From contig NZ_AP027142.1 of the NCBI RefSeq assembly GCF_027925385.1, positions 3,620,501 to 3,684,500 on the forward strand: a DNA stretch of 64,000 bases, given 5' to 3'. A model generated the notes under the pieces. The model ran no database searches, had not been told where the DNA came from, and was given only the letters and a program-made list of their open reading frames with translations. Source of the DNA: Methylocystis iwaonis (GTDB taxonomy: Bacteria; Pseudomonadota; Alphaproteobacteria; Rhizobiales; Beijerinckiaceae). Below are positions 18,483 to 27,796 of this stretch, piece after piece; within the stretch, counting starts at the first letter, position 1; each line of letters starts with the position of its first letter. The position numbers and the translations under genes are program-made.

Positions 18483-19141
18483 TTCGCGCCTCCCAATGCC
18501 AGCTCGCCGGCTTCCTCGAGCCCCAGCGGCTCATGGGTCGCGGCGACGATGAGGCCGCCCTTGGCGCAGTGATCGCGCATCACCGCGGCGAATTTTTCGC
18601 GCGAAACCTTGTCGAGCGCCGTCAGCGGCTCGTCGAGGAGCCACACGGGACGGAAAGCGACGAGGAGCCGCGCCAGCGCCGCGCGGCGCTTCTGGCCCGC
18701 CGAGAGCGCGCCGAATGGGGCGCGCGACGCGAAAGAGAGCCCGACGACGGCAAGCGCCTCTGCGATCGTCCGGGCGCGCGGATCGGCCGCGGGGGAGAGA
18801 TAGAACGACCAGAATTCGAGATTTTCTTCGAGGGAGAGCGCCGCCTTCATGCCGTCGGCATGCGCGAGATAATGCGCCTGTTGGGGCAGTTCCGCCTCTT
18901 CGCCCGCGCCCTCCAGCCGCATCTCGCCGGCGGCGCGCGGCAGAAGGCCGGCGAGCGTGCGCAGCAGGGTCGATTTCCCGGCGCCGTTGCGGCCCGTCAC
19001 CACCAGCGCCTCGCCGCCCGAAAGAGCGAAGCTGACACCGGCCAGCACGGGCCGGCCGCCGCGCGAGACGGCGAGATTCTCCACGCTCAGCCGGAGGGCG
19101 GACTGGACGTCTGCATGGGGGCGATGCGGGCTCTTTTCCAT
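18479..19141 (-). CDS. ccmA: Heme exporter ATP-binding protein CcmA
   Basis: A 220-residue ABC ATPase. Walker A is GRNGAGKST, the ABC signature is LSAGQKRRAALARLL (the CcmA form of LSGGQ), Walker B is VWLLDEP, and the switch His is in AATHEP. It powers CcmB in cytochrome c maturation. The start MEKSPHRPH at 19141 is the best match to family length; no strong ribosome-binding site is visible. The other ccm genes of this window (ccmI-E-F-H) lie 30 kb away. Confidence 0.92.
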   Translation of the reverse strand: MEKSPHRPHADVQSALRLSVENLAVSRGGRPVLAGVSFALSGGEALVVTGRNGAGKSTLLRTLAGLLPRAAGEMRLEGAGEEAELPQQAHYLAHADGMKAALSLEENLEFWSFYLSPAADPRARTIAEALAVVGLSFASRAPFGALSAGQKRRAALARLLVAFRPVWLLDEPLTALDKVSREKFAAVMRDHCAKGGLIVAATHEPLGLEEAGELALGGAK

Positions 19142-19270
19142 GTTGAAAGCCAATAGAGAAAGCCGGGCGCAAGCGCCATAGGCCCGCTCTCGCTTTCCTG
19201 CCAGCCTACCCAAGGCGCAGGCGCACTGGCGCGAGGGCGAGGAGGGTGCTAAGGGATCCGATCAGCCTCC

Positions 19271-19300
19271 AGGCGCCCTAACGGCTCAGGGCGCCTTGAT
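19271..19300 (+). promoter_or_regulatory. Hairpin in the leader of the sphingolipid cluster
   Basis: A 9-bp perfect inverted repeat (19271-19279 with 19288-19296) with an 8-base loop, followed by TGATTCTT. It lies between divergent ccmA and the serine palmitoyltransferase gene, about 60 bases before the chosen start. It may be a weak terminator or attenuator. An in-frame TTG at 19296 falls at the end of this stem, one reason not to use it as a start. Confidence 0.5.
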
Positions 19301-19358
19301 TCTTCGGGAAAAGCAAGCGCGCGCGGCCGCGCCCGGCCATTCAGGGACTGCGAATTCA

Positions 19359-20603
19359 GTGACGAAACACAGAAGCCTCCCCGACTATGCCTCGCGGAGA
19401 TTCCGCTTCGCGGGCAACGCCCTGCTCGAGTTCAATAACCCCTTCTTCGCGCAGATCGACAAGCTCAAGGCGGACTTCGAAGCGCAGGGGACGCATTTCG
19501 TCAGCTTCGCGAATTACGATTATCTCGGCCTCGCCAATCATCCGCGCATCCGCGAGGAGGCCAAGCGCGAGGTCGACGGGCTCGGCGTCGGGGCGCTCGC
19601 CTCGCGGCTCGTGGGCGGCGAGCGCACCACGCATAAGCAGTTCGAGGCGGAGATCGCCGAATTCATCGGCATGGAAAGCGCGCTGGCGCTCGTCTCCGGC
19701 TATCTCTCGAACGTCACCACTATTTCCTATCTGATGAACGGCAAGCGCGACGCGATCTTCATCGACGAGCTTGCCCATAACAGCATCGTCTATGGCGCGG
19801 AGGGCGCGCCGGCCCATGTCGTCAAGTTCCGCCACAACGACATGGACCATCTCGACCATCTGCTGGCGCGCCATCGCGAGGAATATCGCAATGTGCTGGT
19901 CGTCGTCGAAGGCGTCTACAGCATGGACGGCGACACCGCCGATCTGCCGCGCCTCTATGAAATCAAGGACAAATATCAAATCTGGCTGATGGTCGACGAA
20001 GCCCATTCGCTCGGCGTTCTGGGCGACCATGGCCGCGGGCTTGCGGAGCATCAGGGCGTCGATCCGCAGCGCATCGACCTCATCATCGGCACACTCTCCA
20101 AATCGCTCGCCTCCTGCGGCGGCTATATCTGCGCCAGGAAGGAAGTGATCGAGTGGTTCCGCTACACGCTGCCGGGCTTCGTTTATAGCGTCGGCTTCTC
20201 GCCGGTCGTTCTCGCGGCGGCGCGCACAGCCTTGCGGCTGATGCAGGAAGAGACCTGGCGCATCGGCAAGCTGGCGCAGAACGCCGAGCTTTTCCGCCAG
20301 GTCGCGCATGAAAACGGCTTCTCCACGGGCCCGGCGATCGGCCGCGGCGTGGTGCCGATCCTCTTCGAAAACGATCTGGAAACGATGTGGGCGGCGCGGC
20401 ATCTGCTCGAGAAGGGCTATTATGTGCCGCCCGTCGTGCGCATCGGCGTGCCCAAGGACGGACCGCGCCTGCGCTTCTTCTTCTCGGCGAACCATACGGA
20501 GGCGGAAATCCGCGGCGTCATACAGGCGTTGCGCGACATCCCGCCTGTGTCGGAAGAGGCGCAGCGCATCGTCGCCGCCGCCATGTCCGGCGCCGCCGCC
20601 TGA
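19359..20603 (+). CDS. spt: Serine palmitoyltransferase (alpha-oxoamine synthase family)
   Basis: A 414-residue PLP enzyme of the alpha-oxoamine synthase family. Motifs: NYDYLGLANHP, the ring-stacking His in ELAHNSI (His140), VEGVYSMDGDTADLP, the DEAHSLG pair (Asp213, His216), GRGLAEH, and PLP Lys248 in GTLSKSLASCGG. The form GTxSKSLASxGG followed by YICA is closer to serine palmitoyltransferase than to ALA synthase (GTLAKAFG) or KBL. It would condense serine with an acyl thioester to 3-ketosphinganine. GTG 19359 is chosen, with AGGGA at 19343-19347 before it. It leads a cluster with three other sphingolipid-type genes, which is the main support for the substrate assignment. Confidence 0.8.
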   Translation: MTKHRSLPDYASRRFRFAGNALLEFNNPFFAQIDKLKADFEAQGTHFVSFANYDYLGLANHPRIREEAKREVDGLGVGALASRLVGGERTTHKQFEAEIAEFIGMESALALVSGYLSNVTTISYLMNGKRDAIFIDELAHNSIVYGAEGAPAHVVKFRHNDMDHLDHLLARHREEYRNVLVVVEGVYSMDGDTADLPRLYEIKDKYQIWLMVDEAHSLGVLGDHGRGLAEHQGVDPQRIDLIIGTLSKSLASCGGYICARKEVIEWFRYTLPGFVYSVGFSPVVLAAARTALRLMQEETWRIGKLAQNAELFRQVAHENGFSTGPAIGRGVVPILFENDLETMWAARHLLEKGYYVPPVVRIGVPKDGPRLRFFFSANHTEAEIRGVIQALRDIPPVSEEAQRIVAAAMSGAAA

Positions 20604-20670
20604 TACGACGGCGCGGGCGCGTCATCATGACGCTTTCCGCGTTCCCCCGCAAAGGCTAAGGATTTTGTCC

Positions 20671-21813
20671 ATGGCGCGAATCGAGATCGTACCGGTCGCT
20701 GGGCTCTCGACGTTCACGACTTTCTGCAAGCTTCCGCGCCTTCTCTACAAGGGCGCGCCGGGCTTCGCGCCGCCGCTCGACATCGAGCGCTGGACGCTCT
20801 TCGCCCATATGCTCAATCCGCATTACAAGCTGGTCGAGGATCAGAAATTCCTTGCTCGCCGCGACGGCGAATGGGTCGGCCGCATTGCCGCGCATGTCTA
20901 TAAGGATGGGATCACGCCCGTCGCCGCGAGCCCCGCGCAGTTCGGCGCGCTCGACGCCGTCGATGATATCGAGGCGGTGCGCGCGCTGGTCGAGGCCGCG
21001 GAGGATTGGCTGAAGGCGAAAGGCGCGACGCGGATCAACGGCCCCTTCTCGCCGACGATCAACGGCGAAGTCGGCATGCTGATCGAGGGCTTCGAGTCGA
21101 CGCCTATGTTCCTCACGCCCTGGCATCCGCCCTATCTCTCGCGCCATCTCGCGGCGCTCGGCTATGAGAAGGCCAAGGACCTCGTCTCCTATCGCATCGC
21201 CATCGACGAGACTTTCCTCAACGAAAAGCCCCTCATCTCGAACCGCAAGGAATGGCGAGACCGTTTGAAGCTCCGCCCGCTCGATCTCGACAATCTTAAG
21301 ACGACCGAGACGGCGCTGATGGAGGAGCTCTTCAACGACGGCTGGCGGGACAACTGGGGCTTCGTGCCCTTCACCAAGGCTGAGTTCGATTCGACCGCCG
21401 ACGCGCTTAAGTATGTCATGCCGCCGGACTTCGGCATCATGGTCGAGCTCGACGGCGCGCCGGTGAGCTTCTTGGTCGCGCTCCCCAATCTCTTCGAGAT
21501 CGTCTCCGACTTCGACGGCCGCTTGTTCCCCTTCGGCCTGCCGAAGCTGATCTCGCGCATGCGCAACCACAAGTTCAACACTGCGCGCATTGTGCTGCTC
21601 GGCACCCGCAAGGCGCTGCAAAACAGCGCGACGGGCGGCGCCATTCTGCTCTCCATGATCGAGGAGATGCGCCGCCGCGGCGCCAAGGCTTCTATCACCC
21701 ATATGGAGGCTGGCTGGGTGCTCGAAGACAACATGGCGATGCGCAAGCCGATCGAAATGTTCGGCGGCAAGGTCGACAAGGTTCACCGCATTTATGAGAA
21801 GCGTATCGGTTGA
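20671..21813 (+). CDS. GNAT-fold acyltransferase, putative bacterial ceramide synthase
   Basis: A 380-residue soluble protein without signal peptide or membrane segment, preceded by an AAGGA site 8 bases upstream. The middle (TRINGPFSPTINGEVGML, then TPWHPPYLSRHL) and the C-terminal GNAT-like half match the family often annotated dATP pyrophosphohydrolase or GNAT N-acetyltransferase. To my knowledge the Caulobacter bacterial ceramide synthase (bCerS, near spt) belongs to this family. It would N-acylate the sphingoid base. The position 67 bases after spt and before a desaturase and a hydroxylase fits. Function is inferred from family and context. Confidence 0.65.
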   Translation: MARIEIVPVAGLSTFTTFCKLPRLLYKGAPGFAPPLDIERWTLFAHMLNPHYKLVEDQKFLARRDGEWVGRIAAHVYKDGITPVAASPAQFGALDAVDDIEAVRALVEAAEDWLKAKGATRINGPFSPTINGEVGMLIEGFESTPMFLTPWHPPYLSRHLAALGYEKAKDLVSYRIAIDETFLNEKPLISNRKEWRDRLKLRPLDLDNLKTTETALMEELFNDGWRDNWGFVPFTKAEFDSTADALKYVMPPDFGIMVELDGAPVSFLVALPNLFEIVSDFDGRLFPFGLPKLISRMRNHKFNTARIVLLGTRKALQNSATGGAILLSMIEEMRRRGAKASITHMEAGWVLEDNMAMRKPIEMFGGKVDKVHRIYEKRIG

Positions 21814-21863
21814 GTTCAGGTCCGGGGTAATCGGGTGAATGACGGCATGGCGTCGTTAGCCCC

Positions 21864-21996
21864 AAATACCTCCCCTTTACGGGGAGGTCGGCGGCCAAAG
21901 GCCGCCGGGTGGGGTTCGCGCCGCAACGGCAGTGGTGGGGCTTGACCCCACCCGACCCCGCTTACGCGGGGCCACCCTCCCCGTAAAGGGGAGGGA
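21864..21996. repeat. Family E palindromic repeat, intact copy
   Basis: About 133 bases with CTCCCCTTTACGGGGAG at one end and CTCCCCGTAAAGGGGAG at the other. Inside are GGCGGCCAAAGGCCGCC, TGGGGTT/ACCCCACCCG arms and CCCCGCTTACGCGGGG. It fills the 242-base gap between the putative ceramide synthase and desaturase genes. Flanking bases (AATCGGGTGAA before, CTCACGCCCGGC after) are also shared with the second copy at 27667, so the real unit is about 190 bases. Confidence 0.85.
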
Positions 21997-22055
21997 TTGG
22001 CTCACGCCCGGCATCCACCCGGTTGCTCCGCTTCCAACTGAAGGGAACGTGATCC

Positions 22056-23042
22056 ATGAACGGCATTTCGGTCACCGCCCAGGGCGCCGACCGCTCGCAT
22101 GTCGAGCGCCGCCGCTTGATCTTGGAAAAATATCCGCAGGTGCGCGAGCTTTTTGGCAGAGACCCGGTGACCTTCAAGATCACGGCCGGCATCTTCGCCG
22201 GGCAATTCGTGATCGCGGCCGTGATGGGCTGGCTCGGCCTCTCCTATTGGTGGCTGTCGCTGCTGCTGGCGATCTGTGTCGGCGCCTTCGCGAACCATGC
22301 GAATTTCGTCATCATCCACGACGCGATTCACAATTGCGTCTTCGAGGACCCTCTCGCCAATAAATGGACGGCGATCCTCGCCGATCTCCCCAACGGCTTC
22401 CCCACAGCGATGGGCTTCCGCTGCTATCACATCAAGCACCATTCGCATCTCTCGGCCTATGACTATGACGCCGATGTGCCGAGCCACTGGGAAGTGGAGT
22501 GGGTCGGCAATAGCGCATGGCGCAAGGCCGCCTGGCTTTTCGCCTTTCCCGCGATCCAGCTCGCGCGCCTGTCTCGGCTGAAGGGCACCGTGCCGATCAT
22601 GGGCAAATGGACCTATATCAACATCGCGGTCATCATCGCCTTCGATCTCTTCATGCTCTGGGCCTTCGGCCCGAACGCTTTGCTCTATCTCTTCCTGTCC
22701 TTCTGGTTTTCGGTGGGCGGGCTGCATCCGTTGAGCGCGCGCTGGCTGCAGGAGCATTTCGCCTTCGGGCCCGACCAAGGCACGTTCGATTATTATGGGC
22801 CGCTCAATAAGCTCGCGCTCAATATCGGCTATCACAACGAGCACCACGATTTTCACGAGATCCCGTGGAACCGGCTGCCGGAGCTCACCGCCATGGCGCC
22901 GGAGTTCTATGACACGCTGCGCTGCCACCGCTCCTGGTTCGCGCTGCTCGTCACCTTCATCTTCGATCCGACCTATTCGCTCGGCACGCGGTCGGTAAAT
23001 GTCACGCAAGCGGCGCAGCAGATCGCTGCCCCGGCGGAGTAA
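22056..23042 (+). CDS. Sphingolipid delta-4 desaturase-like membrane desaturase (DEGS type)
   Basis: A 328-residue di-iron membrane desaturase with histidine boxes HDAIH (88-92), HIKHH (125-129) and NEHHD (261-265), and hydrophobic segments near 43-80 and 185-222. The match to eukaryotic DEGS is unusually specific: RRRLILEKYPQVRELFG near the N-terminus, GLHPLSARWLQEHF, YYGPLN, NIGYHNEHHDF, and a terminal PEFYDTL...SW segment. Eukaryotic homologues put the 4,5-trans double bond into dihydroceramide. AAGGGA precedes the start. It follows the ceramide synthase candidate and ends 4 bases before the hydroxylase gene. A plain fatty-acyl desaturase is the alternative. Confidence 0.75.
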   Translation: MNGISVTAQGADRSHVERRRLILEKYPQVRELFGRDPVTFKITAGIFAGQFVIAAVMGWLGLSYWWLSLLLAICVGAFANHANFVIIHDAIHNCVFEDPLANKWTAILADLPNGFPTAMGFRCYHIKHHSHLSAYDYDADVPSHWEVEWVGNSAWRKAAWLFAFPAIQLARLSRLKGTVPIMGKWTYINIAVIIAFDLFMLWAFGPNALLYLFLSFWFSVGGLHPLSARWLQEHFAFGPDQGTFDYYGPLNKLALNIGYHNEHHDFHEIPWNRLPELTAMAPEFYDTLRCHRSWFALLVTFIFDPTYSLGTRSVNVTQAAQQIAAPAE

Positions 23043-23046
23043 AATC

Positions 23047-23694
23047 ATGACGCAGGACACACGCACAGAAGCGCTGGACGCCTCGCCGCGCATTTTCGAG
23101 AACGACCTTCTCGATCGTTTCTCGCGCGTGCATCACCTCACGCCCGTGATCATCTACACGCCGATCATTCTGGGCCTGCTGTTCTACTCCTTGTCGCTGC
23201 AGGGCGCCGGGCTCGTTTTGCTCGGCCTCGTCATCGGCTATGTCGCCTGGACGCTGACCGAATATTTCGGCCACCGCTATCTCTTCCACACGGTGTTTCC
23301 GCTGCCCTTCGGCTTCGGACCGCGCTTCCAGTTCCTGATTCACGGCGTGCATCACATCTATCCGAGCGACCCGCTGCGGCTCGTGATGCCGCCGCTGCTC
23401 TCCGCGCCGATCATGCTCATCGCGCTGACGATCATCCGGCTGATCTTCGGCGCGACCTTCGCCTGGCCGGTGTTCGCAGGCTTCATGGCCGGCTATGTGG
23501 CCTATGACTGCGTGCATTACTGGACGCATCACGGCCAGCCGACTTCCGATCTCGGCAAATTGGTGAAGCGTCTGCATATGCTCCACCATTTCCGCGACGC
23601 CGAGAAGGGTTTCGGCGTGCATGCGATCTGGTGGGACTATGTCTTCGGCACGGCCTATCAGAAGGGCGAGACGCCGGGGACCAAGGCCGTCTGA
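23047..23694 (+). CDS. Fatty-acid 2-hydroxylase-like di-iron enzyme (FA2H/Scs7 type)
   Basis: A 215-residue membrane protein of the sterol desaturase/fatty-acid hydroxylase superfamily. Histidine motifs: HRYLFH (76-81), HGVHH (99-103), the HYWTHH region (157-162) and HMLHH (177-181). The order and spacing, with PSDPLRLVMPP after HGVHH and KGFGVHAIWWDYVF at the end, resemble eukaryotic FA2H, which hydroxylates carbon 2 of the N-acyl chain of ceramides. The cytochrome b5 domain fused to eukaryotic FA2H is absent, so another electron donor is needed. The 4-base gap to the desaturase indicates one operon. Sterol or carotenoid substrates are less likely alternatives. Confidence 0.72.
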   Translation: MTQDTRTEALDASPRIFENDLLDRFSRVHHLTPVIIYTPIILGLLFYSLSLQGAGLVLLGLVIGYVAWTLTEYFGHRYLFHTVFPLPFGFGPRFQFLIHGVHHIYPSDPLRLVMPPLLSAPIMLIALTIIRLIFGATFAWPVFAGFMAGYVAYDCVHYWTHHGQPTSDLGKLVKRLHMLHHFRDAEKGFGVHAIWWDYVFGTAYQKGETPGTKAV

Positions 23695-23718
23695 GCCTTT
23701 GAATAACGCGCTCAGGGG

Positions 23719-23775
23719 CGTGTCATTCCCGGCGGGCTGAAAGCCCGACCGGGAATCCAGAGCCACAAAAGCGCT
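23719..23775. repeat. Family B palindromic repeat
   Basis: GTCATTCCCGGCGGGCTGAAAGCCCG then ACCGGGAATCCAGAGCCACAAAAGCGC: a hairpin-forming unit that recurs at 41468, 47464, 54513, 60962 and elsewhere. It lies in the 147-base gap after the hydroxylase gene. Confidence 0.8.
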
Positions 23776-23841
23776 CTTGCGGGATTTGCCGTCGTCCATT
23801 CGGCCCCGATTTTGCTTTTCGCTGCCGGAAATGGACCCGGC

Positions 23842-25191
23842 ATGAAAACCTTTCTCGATTGGTCGGCTTACGACACCTACGGCATTGGCGACGCCTATTC
23901 GGGCATTCCGGCCACGGGCGGCAATTACGCCAAGGCTGTCGCTGTGTGCATGCACAGCCGCGATTGTCAGAAAGCCGGCAAGGGCGTCATGTGCCCGAGC
24001 TACCGCATCACCGGCGACCCCAAGCATTCCACCGAAGCGCGCGTCGCGGCCTTCAAGGCCGCCCTCAACGACCCCGCCAACGCGCGCGCCTTCGCCGATC
24101 CGCGCCTCGCGGAAGCGATGGATTTGTGCGTCTCCTGCAAGGCCTGCAAGAAGGAATGTCCCAGCGCCGTCGATATGACGCTGATCAAGACGGAATATCT
24201 CGCCCAGCGCCATGCGATCACCGGGGTCCCGATCCGCACACGGCTCTTCGGCGGCGTGCCGGAATGGACCGGCCGGCATCGCGCTGTGCTGGGCTTCGCG
24301 ATTCGCCTGCGAAATCGTTTCTCGGCGCTCGCCAAATTTGCGGAAAGACGGCTCGGTATCACGGCGCGCCGGCCGCTTCCGGAGCTGGCGGCGAAACCCT
24401 TCGCGCCGGCGAAGAAGGCTAGCGCGGCGGCGGGCGCGCGCGGCGACGTCATTCTCTTCGTCGACACTTTCTGCCACCATTTCGACCCCGAGATCGCCGA
24501 GGCCGCCGTCGCCGTGCTGGAACGCGCCGGCTACAGTGTGCGCTTCGCCAAGCCCGCGCCGACTGACGCCGAACCCAACCGGCCGCTCTGCTGCGGACGC
24601 ACCTATCTCACGACCGGCATGGCGGATAAGGCGAAGGGCGAAGCGAGCCGCGTTCTCGCCGCCTTCCGCGACGCCATCGCGGCCAAGACGCCGATCATCG
24701 GGCTGGAGCCATCCTGCCTTCTGTCGCTCCGCGACGAGCTTTACAGCCTGGGGCTCGGTCCCGAGGTCGGCGATCTCGGCAAGCAGCTTTACCTCTTTGA
24801 GGAGTTTCTGGCGCGTGAGCATCAAAACAACGGCCTGCGGCTGGAGTTGAAACCGCTGGATTTACCCAAGGCCCTGCTGCATGGCCATTGCCACCAGAAA
24901 GCTTTCGGCGTGATGAAGGCGACGCGCAAGGTGTTGAGCTGGATACCGGGCTTTTCCTTCGAGGTGATCGATTCGAGCTGCTGCGGCATGGCGGGAAGCT
25001 TTGGCCTGGAGGCCGAGCATTACGAGGCCTCCATGGCGATGGCCGAACAATCCCTGCTGCCGGCGGTGCGCGCCGCATCGGAAGACACGCCGCTGATCGC
25101 CAACGGCTTCTCCTGCCGTCACCAGATCGAGCACGGCAGCGGCCGAAAAGCTCGGCACATCGCGCTGCTGCTGCGCGACGCGCTCGCGTGA
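23842..25191 (+). CDS. (Fe-S)-binding oxidoreductase subunit with CCG domains
   Basis: A 449-residue soluble protein. The first Cys cluster is CMHSRDCQKAGKGVMCPSY, the second is CVSCKACKKECPSAVDM, together able to hold two [4Fe-4S] clusters. The C-terminal part holds two CCG (DUF224) motifs, CCGRTYL and SSCCGMAGSFG. The order matches the C-terminal half of large FAD/Fe-S GlcD-YdiJ-type dehydrogenases and the GlpC/LutA family, but here no FAD domain is attached or adjacent. It may pass electrons from a separate flavoprotein. It follows the sphingolipid genes after a repeat; a role with the desaturase or hydroxylase is only speculation. Confidence 0.78.
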   Translation: MKTFLDWSAYDTYGIGDAYSGIPATGGNYAKAVAVCMHSRDCQKAGKGVMCPSYRITGDPKHSTEARVAAFKAALNDPANARAFADPRLAEAMDLCVSCKACKKECPSAVDMTLIKTEYLAQRHAITGVPIRTRLFGGVPEWTGRHRAVLGFAIRLRNRFSALAKFAERRLGITARRPLPELAAKPFAPAKKASAAAGARGDVILFVDTFCHHFDPEIAEAAVAVLERAGYSVRFAKPAPTDAEPNRPLCCGRTYLTTGMADKAKGEASRVLAAFRDAIAAKTPIIGLEPSCLLSLRDELYSLGLGPEVGDLGKQLYLFEEFLAREHQNNGLRLELKPLDLPKALLHGHCHQKAFGVMKATRKVLSWIPGFSFEVIDSSCCGMAGSFGLEAEHYEASMAMAEQSLLPAVRAASEDTPLIANGFSCRHQIEHGSGRKARHIALLLRDALA

Positions 25192-25214
25192 GGCCCATCC
25201 ACAATCGGTCGGAA

Positions 25215-25321
25215 TGTCATTCCCGACGCTTCGCGTCAGCGAAGTGATCGGGAATCCAGAGCAGAAGTAGCGGGCGTTGCTCTGGATTCCCGATCGGGCC
25301 TTCGGCCCGTCGGGAATGACA
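25215..25321. repeat. Family B repeat, long form
   Basis: A 107-base inverted structure from TGTCATTCCCGACG to its complement GTCGGGAATGACA, with GGGAATCCAGAGCA and TGCTCTGGATTCCC arms in the middle and CCGACGCTTCGCGTCAGCG and GGGCCTTCGGCCC minor hairpins. It lies between convergent genes and could terminate both. Confidence 0.8.
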
Positions 25322-25346
25322 GACCCCCATGACGAGCAGCCGGCGC

Positions 25347-27572
<2,226 letters not shown>

Positions 27573-27666
27573 GGGAATACGAAGCGGCGCAACCTACCGC
27601 GTTCGGGGCGGCGGCGCGAGGGGCCCTCCGCGAGAGCCAATCGGGTGAACGGCAACCTGGCGGCTC

Positions 27667-27796
27667 CAAATACCTCCCCTTTACGGGGAGGTCGGCGGCC
27701 AAAGGCCGCCGGGTGGGGTTCGCGCCGCTACGACCGTCGTTGGGGCTTTACCCCACCCGACCCCGCTTACGCGGGGCCACCCTCCCCGTAAAGGGG
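27667..27796. repeat. Family E repeat, left part, interrupted by an IS element
   Basis: Nearly identical to 21864-21986 up to CCCGTAAAGGGG at 27785-27796, where the insertion sequence begins. The missing end of the repeat resumes at 29246 with the same 12 bases, then AGGGATGAGCTCACGCCCGGC. Confidence 0.88.

Noticed and set aside
19296..19358. TTG start at 19296 for the serine palmitoyltransferase gene
   Set aside because: It lies at the end of a perfect hairpin stem, and the extra residues have no family similarity; GTG 19359 with AGGGA upstream is preferred.
19359..20603. 5-aminolevulinate synthase, KBL or BioF
   Set aside because: The active-site Lys context GTLSKSLASCGG and the surrounding genes fit serine palmitoyltransferase better; ALA synthase has GTLAKAFG at this place.
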